Assembly (NCBI GenBank): GCA_963830165.1
Contig: CAWHKZ010000008.1
Span: 558,001-622,000, forward strand
Reading direction: 5' to 3'
Length of the DNA stretch: 64,000 bases
Source of the DNA: Bog-756 sp963830165
Lineage (GTDB): Bacteria > Actinomycetota > Acidimicrobiia > Acidimicrobiales > RAAP-2
A program made the position numbers and the translations under genes. Positions 47,965 through 57,415 of the stretch are shown piece after piece (position 1 is the stretch's first letter; each line of letters opens with the position of its first letter). The notes under the pieces are model-generated. The model ran no database searches, was not told the DNA's origin, and worked only from the letters and a program-made list of their open reading frames with translations.

Positions 47965-50082
47965 TCAGCGCCCGGCGGCCCGGACGACCTGGTGGCAGAG
48001 GGCCATCGACGGCGGCGCCCCGGTGGCGTCGGTGACGGACACCGCTGACGTGTCGGGCGCGCCTTCCGGCGTGGTGTGGAGGACGGCGGGTCCCGACCCG
48101 GCCAGGAAGTGGACGATCCCGCCGCCCAGTCCCCCGGCGGTGATCGACTGCAGGTAGGGGTCGGTGATGACGGTGATCTGGTAGGGCACGCCCGCCTCGA
48201 CGGGCTGGGGGCCGGTCGACAGCGGTGGCCAGGCGCCGGCCGGGCCGCCGGGGTCGCTGACCACGGTCCGGACGCTGTCGACACCCGAGGGCACCAGCTG
48301 GACCAGCGTGCGCCCCCAGCTCACCAGGGTGACGGCCGGGTCACCGGGCTCCACCGGGTGGCGGAAGACGACCTCGAGGGTGTGCGAGATGCCCGGGCCC
48401 TGCTCGACGGGGTCCCACGTCTCGTGCATGAGCTGCTGCTGGGGCACCACGGCGTAGGAGTACCCGGTCGAGACGTAGAGGGCCGCGCAGTCGTCGACCG
48501 CGTAGATCGTCCCCGCCGGTGCGAAGTACGGCAGCCGGTCCCCGGTGTGCACGGGTGAGCCCGTCGCCGCCGGGCCCAGGCGGAGTTGGGCCCGGACGAA
48601 GGCCGCGCTCTGGGCGTTGGTCCACAGGGCCGACGGGGTGGCTGCGGCGCCGACGTTGGCCCACACCCCGAAGCCGCCGAGCACGACGACGGCGGCCAGC
48701 ACCGCGACCCGCAGTCCGCCGCCCCGGCCTTCCAGGCGGCGCCAGACGTCGACCAGGCCGACGAAGCCGGCCAGTGCCACCAGCGGCAGGATGTCGGCCA
48801 GGTAGCGGTCGGCGATGTAGCCGAACAGCAGCACGCCCGACGTGGCCGCCACCATGGCCACCATCAGCACCCGGGTCACGGCCACCCGACCGACGGGGCG
48901 GGGCCGGAAGGCCGTGACCAGACCCCAGACCCCTAGCAGGAAGTACAGCGGCATGGACGCCGGGATGGAGGCCGTCGGGTAGGAGTCGTCGAGGATCGCG
49001 CCGCCCACCGCGCGGGCCGGCGACGTGGGGAGGGTGATCCAGGGGAAGGCCGACTGGACGTGCACCCCGGCCGGGTCCAGGTAGGCGAGCAGGGTGGAGG
49101 GCAGGAATTTCAGGCCGAAGCCGCTGCCCCCGCTGGCCGCCAGGTAGACCCGGCGGTGGGCGTTGATGTGCGTCCACACCTGGTCGGCCTCGGACAGTCC
49201 GAACGGCGTCCCCAGCTTCGCCCAGTTGACGAACAGCACCGCACCGAGGGGGATCACGCCGGCCAGCGCGGTGGGCACGATCCAGCGTCCGGTGGTCCGG
49301 CGGTTGCCGGGCAGGGCGAACCACCCGGCCACCAGCAGCGCGGCCAGGCAGCACGCGTAGCCGGTGGGGGCGCGGTCGAGCGCGGCGCACAGCACCAGGA
49401 CTCCCGAGGCGGTGATGCGTCCCCAGGACGGGCGCTCGAGCACGCCGAGCAGGAGGAACAGACAGGCGAGGGTCAGCGCCACGCTCCAGGCCAGGTCCTC
49501 GTCGGACACCTTGGGCGAGGCGGCCAGGTACATCAGGACCGACCCGCCGCACACGGCGGCCAGGGCCACGCCGTCGGCGACGGCCTCGGTCCAGCCGATG
49601 GCCGCGTCCCCCCGGATCACCACCCGCACCCGCCACAGCAGCAGGGGAGCCGCCACGAGGGTCACGACCCAGGCCAGCAGCATCGACGGCGCCGTCAGCC
49701 GCCCGTCGTAGGTGTGGGTCAGGGCCAGCACCGGTAGGCGGAGGATCGAGGGGAAGAGCCCGAAGTAGGTGTACTGGCGTCCGTCGTGGACGAAGGCCTC
49801 GATGCCCAGCGACCCGTTCGGCACCCACAGGTGGCCGGACAGCAGCGCCCGGCCCTGGAGGTCGTAGAAGTTGTCCGGCGACAGCTGGCGCAACACGCCG
49901 ACCGTGCCGGTCCACAGGTCCCACAGGATCCACAGGTAGGGGACGGTGACGGCGGCCAGGCAGACCACCGAGGACACGACGAACCGCCGCAGGCCCCGGT
50001 CGGGCGCCGTCCCGACGTCCGACCCGTCCCGGCCCGGCGACGCGACGCCGGCCGGATCGTCGACGAGCACGGAGGTCGTCAT
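47965..50082 (-). CDS. Predicted GT-C-type polytopic membrane protein
   Basis: A 705-residue intact membrane protein with about twelve hydrophobic segments and a C-terminal outside domain of about 250 residues containing beta-rich stretches. Loop 1 has QLSPDNFYDLQGRALLSG and then DGRQYTYFGLFPSILRLP, a layout seen in actinobacterial GT-C-like proteins. I recognise no named family. It begins at ATG 50082 and is divergent from the WbsX gene. Placement among aftD, GT4 and WbsX genes supports an envelope-polysaccharide role. Confidence 0.65.
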   Translation of the reverse strand: MTTSVLVDDPAGVASPGRDGSDVGTAPDRGLRRFVVSSVVCLAAVTVPYLWILWDLWTGTVGVLRQLSPDNFYDLQGRALLSGHLWVPNGSLGIEAFVHDGRQYTYFGLFPSILRLPVLALTHTYDGRLTAPSMLLAWVVTLVAAPLLLWRVRVVIRGDAAIGWTEAVADGVALAAVCGGSVLMYLAASPKVSDEDLAWSVALTLACLFLLLGVLERPSWGRITASGVLVLCAALDRAPTGYACCLAALLVAGWFALPGNRRTTGRWIVPTALAGVIPLGAVLFVNWAKLGTPFGLSEADQVWTHINAHRRVYLAASGGSGFGLKFLPSTLLAYLDPAGVHVQSAFPWITLPTSPARAVGGAILDDSYPTASIPASMPLYFLLGVWGLVTAFRPRPVGRVAVTRVLMVAMVAATSGVLLFGYIADRYLADILPLVALAGFVGLVDVWRRLEGRGGGLRVAVLAAVVVLGGFGVWANVGAAATPSALWTNAQSAAFVRAQLRLGPAATGSPVHTGDRLPYFAPAGTIYAVDDCAALYVSTGYSYAVVPQQQLMHETWDPVEQGPGISHTLEVVFRHPVEPGDPAVTLVSWGRTLVQLVPSGVDSVRTVVSDPGGPAGAWPPLSTGPQPVEAGVPYQITVITDPYLQSITAGGLGGGIVHFLAGSGPAVLHTTPEGAPDTSAVSVTDATGAPPSMALCHQVVRAAGR

Positions 50083-50213
50083 CGTGGTCGGGCCGCGTCC
50101 GGACGGGCCATATCCGCTTGCATGCCTGCTCCCCTCGGCCTCCCGACGATGCTACCGGGTGGCCGGTGCGGCCCCGGATCGCCGACGCACGACGGGGACC
50201 GGGGACGCACCCG

Positions 50214-50244
50214 TTGCGGAGGGACACCCCCCCTGCCCTACTAT
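50214..50244 (+). promoter_or_regulatory. Promoter with leaderless start for the WbsX-methyltransferase gene
   Basis: TTGCGG (50214-50219) and TACTAT (50239-50244) are separated by 19 bases. TACTAT ends 6 bases before ATG 50251, and no ribosome site precedes that ATG, so a leaderless mRNA is likely. Confidence 0.5.
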
Positions 50245-50250
50245 CTGTGC

Positions 50251-52404
50251 ATGGCAGACGAGGGGGGCACGCCCACCGCGAAGACGACGCCCAAGGCCCT
50301 CGCCTTCTACCTTCCCCAGTACCACCCGATCCCCGAGAACGACGAGTGGTGGGGCCGGGGCTTCACCGAGTGGACCAACGTCACCCGGGCCAAGCCGCTC
50401 TTCCCGGGGCACTACCAGCCCCACGTGCCCACCGAGCTCGGCTACTACGACCTCCGGATCCCCGAGGTCCGCCAGGCCCAGGCCGACCTGGCCGCCGAGC
50501 ACGGCATCCACGGGTTCGTCTACTACCACTACTGGTTCAACGGGAAGCGCCTGCTGGAGCGGCCCTTCGAGGAGGTCCTGGCCTCCGGCTCGCCGGACTT
50601 CCCCTTCGCCCTGTGCTGGGCCAACGAGGAGTGGACCCGCAACTGGGACGCCCAGACCGGCACCGTGCTCATGGCCCAGGAGTTCGGCGACGAGGACGAC
50701 CTGGCCCACATCCGCTACCTGGCGACGGCGTTCGAGGACCCCCGCTACATCCGCATCGACGGCCGGCCCCTCATGCTCGTCTACCGGCCCCAGAAGCTGC
50801 CGGACGCCCGGCGGACGTTCGCCATCTGGCGCGAGGAGGCCAAGCGGCTCGGCTTCCCGGACCTCTACCTCTGCTACGTCGAGAGCTGGGGTCCGCCCGA
50901 CGGCGGTCCCGAGGCGTTCGGCATGGACGCCACCGTCGGCTTCATGCCCACCTACGGGGACCAGGAGGTCGTCTTCCCCGCGGTGGACGGTGCACGGGGC
51001 AACCGCATCGTCGACTACCCGGCCACCGTGGAGAACGTGCTGCGCCGGCCGTCCCCGCCCTACAAGCGGTTCCCGTCGGTGATGGTCGGCTGGGACAACA
51101 CCGCCCGCCGCCCCTACGGGGCCACCATCTTCAAGGGGGCGACGCCCGACGTCTACGAGCGCTGGCTGCGCCGGACGGTCGACGCGGTGGCCGACGTGCC
51201 CGACGAGGAGAACTACGTCTTCCTGCTGGCCTGGAACGAGTGGGCCGAGGGCAACCACCTCGAGCCCGACCTCCAGTACGGCCGCGACTGGCTCGAGGCC
51301 ACCGGCAACGTGCTCCTGGCCTCACCCGAGGAGCGCGAGGCCGCCGCCCGGCCCCAGGCGGCCGAGTCGGTCGTGGCCCGCATGCAGGCCAAGAAGGAGT
51401 ACGACTACATCTACGACTACCAGCACGAGAGCGCGGTGGCCAACGCCGCCGGCCTGGTGCGGGACCTCATCGCCGACCGGTCGAGCACGGTGGTCGACCT
51501 CGGCGCCGGCTCGGGCATCGTCAGCCACGCCCTCCGGGGCATTGGCGTCGGCTACCACGGCCTGGAGATCCACCCGGTGGCCGTCGAGCTCATGCACGAG
51601 CGCGGCATCGACGCCACCCAGGTCGACCTGTCCGACCTCGGCGCGGTGGTCGCCGCCCTCGGCTCCGTCGACGAGGCCGCGCCGGTCGGGGCGATGATGC
51701 TCCTCGACGTGATCGAGCACCTGCTGCAGCCCCAGCAGCTCCTCGTCGAGCTCTCCGAGTGGGCCCTCAAGCACGGCGAGCCCCTGCTCGTCGTCTCGGT
51801 GCCCAACGTGTCCCACTTCGACGTGGCCTTCCGCCTGCTGTGCGGCCGGTGGATCCCGACGGAAACAGGCCTGCTCGACAGCACCCACATCCGGTTCTTC
51901 ACGGCCCGGACCCTCGCCCACCTGTTCGAGCGGACGGGATGGGAGGTCGTGGCCGAGGACAACTTCTCGGTGGTGCGGGGCGACCAGTACGACGCGCCGC
52001 TGACCGACTCGCTCCCCCTGGAACTGGTGGCCGCGCTCCGGGTCCTGTCCGACGCCGAAAACCCGCACGCCGCGGTGCAGCAGTTCGTCTGGGCGGCGCG
52101 ACCGGTGCCCGTCAAGCAGCGGCCCGAGTCGTACCTCGACGCCGTCGGGCTGACCGACAAGGAGCGGATGCTGCCCCCGTCGGCCGACCTGTCGCCCGTC
52201 TACGGCTTCCTCGGTTCGGCGGGCATCCTGGCCAGCGAGTCCAACCGGCGGGCGATCGAGGGGCGGAGCCAACGCCGCGGCGGCCCCGGAGGCATGACCC
52301 TCCACCAGCGCGCCGCCTACTACAAGCAGATGGCGGTCCGCGAGGCGTACAAGAACCCCCGCCGGGCCCGCGCCTTCCAGCGGGTCTACGGCTGGATGCG
52401 CTGA
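50251..52404 (+). CDS. WbsX-type glycosyltransferase fused to a class I SAM methyltransferase
   Basis: A 717-residue two-domain protein, intact. Residues about 14-365 match the WbsX family found in O-antigen loci: ALAFYLPQYHPIPEND, WWGRGFTEWTNV, YYHYWFNGKRLL, WANEEWTRNWD, AWNEWAEGNHLEPD. Residues about 400-610 are a methyltransferase with VVDLGAGSGIVSHAL (about 411-425), LLDVIEHLLQP and HIRFFTARTL. A helical tail rich in basic residues follows. Fusion suggests that a sugar is transferred and the product methylated, for example to cap a chain. It is followed 8 bases later by a sulfotransferase gene. Confidence 0.85.
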   Translation: MADEGGTPTAKTTPKALAFYLPQYHPIPENDEWWGRGFTEWTNVTRAKPLFPGHYQPHVPTELGYYDLRIPEVRQAQADLAAEHGIHGFVYYHYWFNGKRLLERPFEEVLASGSPDFPFALCWANEEWTRNWDAQTGTVLMAQEFGDEDDLAHIRYLATAFEDPRYIRIDGRPLMLVYRPQKLPDARRTFAIWREEAKRLGFPDLYLCYVESWGPPDGGPEAFGMDATVGFMPTYGDQEVVFPAVDGARGNRIVDYPATVENVLRRPSPPYKRFPSVMVGWDNTARRPYGATIFKGATPDVYERWLRRTVDAVADVPDEENYVFLLAWNEWAEGNHLEPDLQYGRDWLEATGNVLLASPEEREAAARPQAAESVVARMQAKKEYDYIYDYQHESAVANAAGLVRDLIADRSSTVVDLGAGSGIVSHALRGIGVGYHGLEIHPVAVELMHERGIDATQVDLSDLGAVVAALGSVDEAAPVGAMMLLDVIEHLLQPQQLLVELSEWALKHGEPLLVVSVPNVSHFDVAFRLLCGRWIPTETGLLDSTHIRFFTARTLAHLFERTGWEVVAEDNFSVVRGDQYDAPLTDSLPLELVAALRVLSDAENPHAAVQQFVWAARPVPVKQRPESYLDAVGLTDKERMLPPSADLSPVYGFLGSAGILASESNRRAIEGRSQRRGGPGGMTLHQRAAYYKQMAVREAYKNPRRARAFQRVYGWMR

Positions 52405-52412
52405 CCCCCCTG

Positions 52413-53531
52413 ATGACCTCCGTACCGGCCGGCCCCTGGGTGCTGGTGATCGGCTGCCACCGGAGCGGCACGTCCGCGGTCACCGGCGCGCTGGCCGCCA
52501 TGGGCCTGCACGGGGTCGACCCCTCGGACCGCATGGAGCGACCGGACAGCAACCCCGAACACTGGGAGAGCCTGGGCGCGGCCCTGTTGGACGACCGCCT
52601 GCTGGCCTCGGTGGGGGCGACGTGGGATGCGCCACCGCCCCTCGACGCCGAGCCCCTGCTGCCCGCCGGCGACGGTCCGGACCCGGCCGCGGTCATGGCC
52701 GCCGCCTACCCCAGGCCCGGCCCGGTGGTCTGGAAGGACCCGCGGGCCTGCCTGCTCCTCCCCTACTGGAGGGCCGTCCTCCCCGGACCCCTGACCGCCG
52801 TGTTCGTGTGGCGCGACCCCCCTGCCGTCGCCCGGTCGCTGCAGGTGCGGGACGGCCTGCCCGTGGCCGAGGGACTGGCCCTGTGGGAGCACTACAACCG
52901 CAGCGCGGCCCGTGGCCTCCAGGGCGTGGACACCTTCGTGCTCGACTATGCGGCGGTGGTGGACGATCCGCGCCGGGCGCTCGGTGCGGTGGGCGCATGG
53001 ATGGACGACCTGCCCCAGTTCGCCGACCGGGCCGGCCGGTGGGACCTCGACGCCGGCTCCGCCACCGTCGATCCGGGGCTGCGCCACGAGTCGCCGTCCG
53101 CCGACCGGTCCCTACCCGACGAGCACCGCCCGGTGACGGAGTGGCTGGTCGGGCAGTCCGGCGGCCACCGTCCGCTCGACACCGAGCCGCCGGCGCCGAC
53201 GTCGCCCTGGCCCGAGGCCGTGCTGGCCGCCCGCCGGGGTGAGGCCCAGCGGGTCCCGGTGCTCGAGGCCGCCCTGGCCGCGTCGCGGGCGGCCGAAGCG
53301 GAGGCGTGGCAACGGATCCACCGGACCGACGCCGAGTTCGCCGAGTACCGCACCACGCTGCAGCAGCTGCTGGCCAACCGTGAGGTCAAGCTGGCCGAGG
53401 CCCGCGCCGATGCGGAGGCCGAGCGGGCGACCGCCGAGTGGGCCCGGGGCGAACTCGACCGTGTGCTGTCGTCCACCAGCTGGAAGGTGACCGGACCCCT
53501 GCGGTCCGTCCTGGCCCGCCTCGGCCGGTAG
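52413..53531 (+). CDS. Sulfotransferase-family protein with C-terminal coiled coil
   Basis: A 372-residue protein. The N-terminal VLVIGCHRSGTSAVTGAL (about 10-27) is the 5'-phosphosulfate-binding loop of PAPS sulfotransferases, with WKDPRACLLLPYW and FVWRDPPAVARSL as the 3'-phosphate part. Residues about 285-345 are Ala/Glu/Arg-rich and predicted coiled coil, ending in SSTSWKVTGPLR, a tail found on many envelope glycosyltransferases. It probably sulfates a sugar made by the WbsX neighbour, using PAPS from the cysDNC genes 4 kb away. ATG 52413 lies 8 bases after the upstream stop, so they form an operon. Confidence 0.82.
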   Translation: MTSVPAGPWVLVIGCHRSGTSAVTGALAAMGLHGVDPSDRMERPDSNPEHWESLGAALLDDRLLASVGATWDAPPPLDAEPLLPAGDGPDPAAVMAAAYPRPGPVVWKDPRACLLLPYWRAVLPGPLTAVFVWRDPPAVARSLQVRDGLPVAEGLALWEHYNRSAARGLQGVDTFVLDYAAVVDDPRRALGAVGAWMDDLPQFADRAGRWDLDAGSATVDPGLRHESPSADRSLPDEHRPVTEWLVGQSGGHRPLDTEPPAPTSPWPEAVLAARRGEAQRVPVLEAALAASRAAEAEAWQRIHRTDAEFAEYRTTLQQLLANREVKLAEARADAEAERATAEWARGELDRVLSSTSWKVTGPLRSVLARLGR

Positions 53532-53557
53532 GCGGTCCGGTCAGTCCGTCCGGGCGG

Positions 53558-53833
53558 TCAGGTCGTGGCCGGGCCCGCGGCACCGCCCGAGCCGACCGAC
53601 TTGCCGGTCAGCCGCTCCTTGTAGATCATCCAACCAGCCCCGACGAAGGCGACGACGGCGATGATCGCGCACAGGTAGCCCCGCTTGTGCTCGTGGCCCC
53701 GCTTGTGGGGCTCGTTGCCGGGCACCCAGCTCGGCAGATGCCCGATACCGGTGGACAGGTACTCGTAGGCGAACACCGCTGCCACGATCCCCACGACGAT
53801 CAGAAGGATGATCCAGACCCACTTCATATTCAT
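53558..53833 (-). CDS. Small two-helix membrane protein
   Basis: A 91-residue protein with two hydrophobic segments (about 4-23 and 51-68), a His/Lys-rich loop (EPHKRGHEHKRGYL) and a Gly/Ala-rich tail. I recognise no family. ATG 53833 has TAGAGT 8 bases upstream and no ribosome site, so it may be leaderless; ATG 53827 is a second option. It is convergent with the sulfotransferase gene and divergent from the GT2-methyltransferase gene. The His cluster might bind metal. Confidence 0.55.
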   Translation of the reverse strand: MNMKWVWIILLIVVGIVAAVFAYEYLSTGIGHLPSWVPGNEPHKRGHEHKRGYLCAIIAVVAFVGAGWMIYKERLTGKSVGSGGAAGPATT

Positions 53834-53915
53834 GGAGGGGAACTCTAGCCACAGGTGATGCGCCGGTGGAAGAGCCGACCGCGGAAAGTAGCGAAACGGC
53901 CCGACCCGCCCTCCC

Positions 53916-53953
53916 GCATCGCGACCCGGCGTAGCGACCCCGGGTCGCGATGC
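53916..53953. repeat. Perfect 14-base inverted repeat in a divergent promoter region
   Basis: GCATCGCGACCCGG (53916-53929) is the exact reverse complement of 53940-53953, with a 10-base loop. It lies in the 225-base gap between the starts at 53833 and 54059. CCGGGTGA occurs twice just downstream as a direct repeat. It could be an operator or an RNA hairpin; neither gene's start codon is inside it. Confidence 0.75.
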
Positions 53954-54058
53954 CGGGTGACGATCCCGGGCCGCCGGGTGAAGAATCCCTGACCAGACAC
54001 CGTGCGTCCCTACCATCGGGCAGCCCCGCCCCTCTATGATGGTGGCCGGAGGCGGTCC

Positions 54059-55527
54059 ATGGAGACCGGTTCCCGCACGCAGGGGGGGGTTCCGGTCGGG
54101 TGTCCAAGACCAAGAAGCGCATCGGGGTGCTCGTGGTGGCCTACAACGCCGCCACCACGTTGGCCCGCACGCTCGACCGGATCCCGGCCGACGTCCGCGG
54201 CAGCATCGAGGAGGTCATCGTCTCCGACGACCACAGCCAGGACTCCACCTACCTGGTGGGCCTCGGCTACCAGCAGACCTCCGATCTCCCCATCACCCTG
54301 ATCCGCCAGCCCGAGAACCTGGGCTACGGCGGCAACCAGAAGGCCGGCTACCTCCTGGCCGTCGAGCACGGCCTCGACATCATCGTGCTGCTCCACGGGG
54401 ACGGGCAGTACGCGCCCGAGTCGATGCCCGACCTGCTCGACCCCCTGCTCCGGGGCGAGGCCGACGCCGTGTTCGGCTCACGGATCATGATCAAGGGGGC
54501 GGCCCGCAAGGGTGGCATGCCGCTGTACAAGTACGTCGGCAACCGCATCCTGTCCACCTTCGAGAACGCCGCGCTGGGCACCGACCTGAGCGAGTTCCAC
54601 TCCGGCTACCGGGCGTACTCGGTCGAGGCGCTCAAGCGGATCCCGTACGAGCAGAACTCGAACGGCTTCAACTTCGACACCCAGATCATCATCCAGCTGC
54701 ACGACGCCGGCATGCGCATCGCCGAGGTGCCGATCCCCACCTACTACGGCGACGAGATCTGCTACGTCGACGGCGTCGGCTACGCCGCCGACGTGACCAA
54801 GGACGTCGTGGCCTACCGCCTCCAGAAGGCCGGCTTCGGCGACGGCAGCCGCATCAGCCTCAACGAGGAGTACCAGCTCAAGCCCTCCGAGGACAGCTCC
54901 CACGGCCGCATCTCGACGATGATGGCGGCCCGGCCGCCGGCCAAGATCCTCGACCTGGGCTGCTCCAGCGGGCTGCTGGCCGAGCGCCTCCAGGAGATGG
55001 GGCACCACGTCACCGGGGTCGACGTCCACGAGTTCCCCGCCGCCGCCGAACGGATGAGCGCCTTCTACCGGGCCGACCTGTCCGAGGGGGTCCCGCCCGA
55101 GGTCGGCCGCGGCTTCGACCTCATCCTGATGGCCGACGTGCTGGAGCACCTCGGCAAGCCCGGCAGGTTGCTCGAGCAGTGCAAGGACCTGCTCGCACCG
55201 GAGGGATCGATCATGCTGTGCGTGCCCAACATCGGCCACTGGTACCCGCGGTCCCGGGCCACCCTCGGGATGTTCGACTACGACCAGCGGGGCATCCTCG
55301 ACGCCACCCATCTGCGCTTCTTCACCCGGCGCAGCATCCGCCGGCTGGTCGAGCGCAACGGGTACACGGTGCGGCGCACGGAGCCGGTGGGCCTGCCCCT
55401 CGACGCGCTCGGGCTGGAGGGGACGACGGCCCACGCCGTGCGCCTCATCGACCACTTCCTGGTGACGCTGTGGCCGACCCTGTTCGGCTACCAGTTCATC
55501 GTCGAGGCCACGCCCGCCCGCTACTGA
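54059..55527 (+). CDS. GT2 glycosyltransferase fused to a class I SAM methyltransferase
   Basis: Two domains. GT2 (residues about 5-240 from GTG 54100): VLVVAYNAATTLARTL, IVSDDHSQDST, and LLHGDGQYAPE with the nucleotide-sugar metal-binding Asp, as in dolichol-phosphate-mannose-synthase-like enzymes. Methyltransferase (about 270-450): KILDLGCSSGLLAERL, ADVLEHLGKPG, HLRFFTRRSI. The frame opens at GTG 54100, which has a poor ribosome site. ATG 54059 has GGAGG with ideal spacing and TATGAT upstream, but sits one base out of frame across a run of eight Gs (54083-54090), so a missing G there would make it the true start. It mirrors the WbsX-methyltransferase fusion at 50251. Confidence 0.85.
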
Positions 55528-55544
55528 GTCCGGAGGCCGGACGC

Positions 55545-56147
55545 TCAGCCCCCGGCCCGCGCCAGGGCGGCGAGCACCAGCTCCACGGCCCCGTCCACCG
55601 ACACGGTGGGATCGATGGCCAGGTCCGGCGACTCGGGCACCTCGTAGGGATCGTCGATCCCGGTGAACGAGCCGATCGTCCCGGCCGACGCCCTGGCGTA
55701 GAGGCCCTTCGGGTCCCGCACCGCGCACTCCTCGGCCGGGGTGGCCATGAAGACCTCCACGTAGGGCAGGCCGGCCTCGGCGTGGATCCGGCGGGCCAGG
55801 TCGCGGCGACTCGGCGTACGGGCTGATGACGGCCACGACGGCCACCATCCCGGCGTCCGCGAACAGCCGGGCCACCTCGGCCACCCGCCGGCAGTTCTCG
55901 ACCCGTTCCGGACGCGAGAACCCGAGGTCGGCATTGATGCCGGTGCGCGAGGTTGTCACCGTCGAGGCGGTAGGCGGCCCGGCCCGAGCGCGACCAGTGC
56001 CTGCTCGACGGCCGTGGCCACGGTCGACTTGCCCGAACCGGACAGCCCGGTGAACCACAGGGTGGCACCCCCGCCGCCGAGCAGGGCGGCGCGGTCCCCG
56101 CGGGAGACCGCTCCCTCGTGCCAGGTGATGTTGGTCGCCTCGGCCAC
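55545..56147 (-). CDS. cysC: Adenylylsulfate (APS) kinase, three frameshifts
   Basis: Phosphorylates APS to PAPS, the donor for sulfotransferases. About 200 residues after repair: LWFTGLSGSGKSTVATAV is the P-loop, then YRLDGDN, GINADLGFSRPERVEN, VVAVISPYAE, and VFMATPAEECAVRDPKGLY, all classic CysC blocks in order. Frames change near 55982, 55952 and 55815. It starts at GTG 56147, 9 bases after the cysN stop, forming cysDNC. Its stop is 17 bases from the convergent GT2 gene. Separate CysC next to sulfotransferases, with no cysH in view, fits PAPS use for sulfation rather than assimilation. Confidence 0.85.
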
Positions 56148-56156
56148 CGGCCGGGC

Positions 56157-57415
56157 TCAGCTGTCGGGACGGAGCAGCATGCCGGCGCCGGCCGTCACGT
56201 TCGAGCCCTCGTCGGCCAGGATGAACGAGCCCGTCGGCCCGGTTGCGCGCGGTAGGGGTCGTAGAAGAGCGGCTGGGTGACCCGCAGGGCGAGCCGCCCG
56301 ACCTCGTTGAGGGTCAGGGTGGTGGCCGCCTCGTCCCGGTGGAGCGTGTTCACGTCGAGCCGGTAGTGGAGGCCCCGCACCACGCACTTCACCCACCGGG
56401 TGGTGTGCTTGAGCATCAGGATGTCGCCCACCTGCAGCGGCTTGTCGGTCATCCAGCACACCATGGCCTCGAGGTCCTGGCCGACCGTGGGCTTGTTGTG
56501 GGGACGGCAGATCATGTCGCCCCGGGAGACGTCGATGTCGTCGGTCAGACGCATGGTGACCGACATCGGGGCGAAGGCCTCGTCGACCGGACCGTCGAAG
56601 GTGTCGATGCCGGCGACCGTGGTGATCAGGCCCGACGGCAGGATCATGCACCTCGTCGCCGGCGCGGAAGACGCCGCCCTCGATGCGGCCGGCGTAGCCC
56701 CGGTAGTCGTGGTACTCGGCGGCGTGGGGACGGACCACCCACTGCACCGGCATGCGGGGGTCGATGAGGTTCCGGTCCGACGCGATGTACACGGTCTCCA
56801 GGTGGTGGAGCAGCGACGTCCCCTCGTACCACGGCATGTTGGCCGACCGCGTCACGACGTTGTCGCCCTTCGAGCGCCGAGATCGGGACGAACGTCACGT
56901 CGGTGATGTCGAGCCGGCTGGCGAAGGCGGTGAACTCGGCGCAGATCCGGTCGAAGGTCGGCCTGGTCGTAGTCGACCAGGTCCATCTTGTTGACGCAGA
57001 CCAGGAGGTGGGGCACCCGCAGGAGCGAGGCCAGGAAGGCGTGGCGCTTGGTCTGCTCGACGATGCCCTTGCGGGCGTCGATGAGCACCATGGTGAGATC
57101 GGCCGTCGAGTTCCCGGTGACCATGTTCCGCGTGTACTGCACGTGGCCGGGGGTGTCGGCGATGATGAACTTGCGGGCCGGGGTGGCGAAGTAGCGGTAG
57201 GCCACGTCGATGGTGATCCCCTGCTCGCGCTCGGCCCGGAGGCCGTCGGTGAGCAGCGCGAGGTCGGTGTAGTCGTTGCCGCGCTGGACCGAGACGCGCT
57301 CGACGGCCTCGAGCTGGTCCTCGAAGATGGCCTTCGAGTCGTAGAGCAGCCTGCCGATCAGCGTGCTCTTGCCGTCGTCGACCGAGCCGGCGGTGGCGAA
57401 CCGCAGCAGTTCCAT
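56157..57415 (-). CDS. cysN: Sulfate adenylyltransferase subunit 1 (GTPase), four frameshifts
   Basis: GTP-driven subunit of ATP sulfurylase, paired with CysD. About 420 residues after repair. It has the GTPase motifs GSVDDGKSTLIGRLLYD (G1), ITIDVAYRYF (G2), DTPGHVQYTRNM (G3) and NKMDLVD (G4), then VPISALEG, EGTSLLHHLE, and C-terminal beta-barrel segments. Breaks lie near 56965, 56875, 56645 and 56240. ATG 57415 overlaps the cysD stop as TGATG. There is no fused kinase domain; CysC is encoded separately just downstream. Confidence 0.88.

Noticed and set aside
47956..47969. Tiny palindrome (GCTGACCTCAGC-like) at the convergent stops of the GT4 and GT-C-like genes
   Set aside because: The stem is 5 bases with a 2-base loop and arises from two facing TGA codons; too weak to call a terminator.
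49786..50250. N-terminal extension of the WbsX gene to 49786
   Set aside because: It lies over the coding start of the divergent gene at 50082, and a promoter with leaderless spacing sits right before ATG 50251.
54034..54396. Minus-strand frame over the start of the GT2 gene
   Set aside because: It overlaps clear GT2 motifs on the plus strand and shows Gly/Val/Asp shadow composition.
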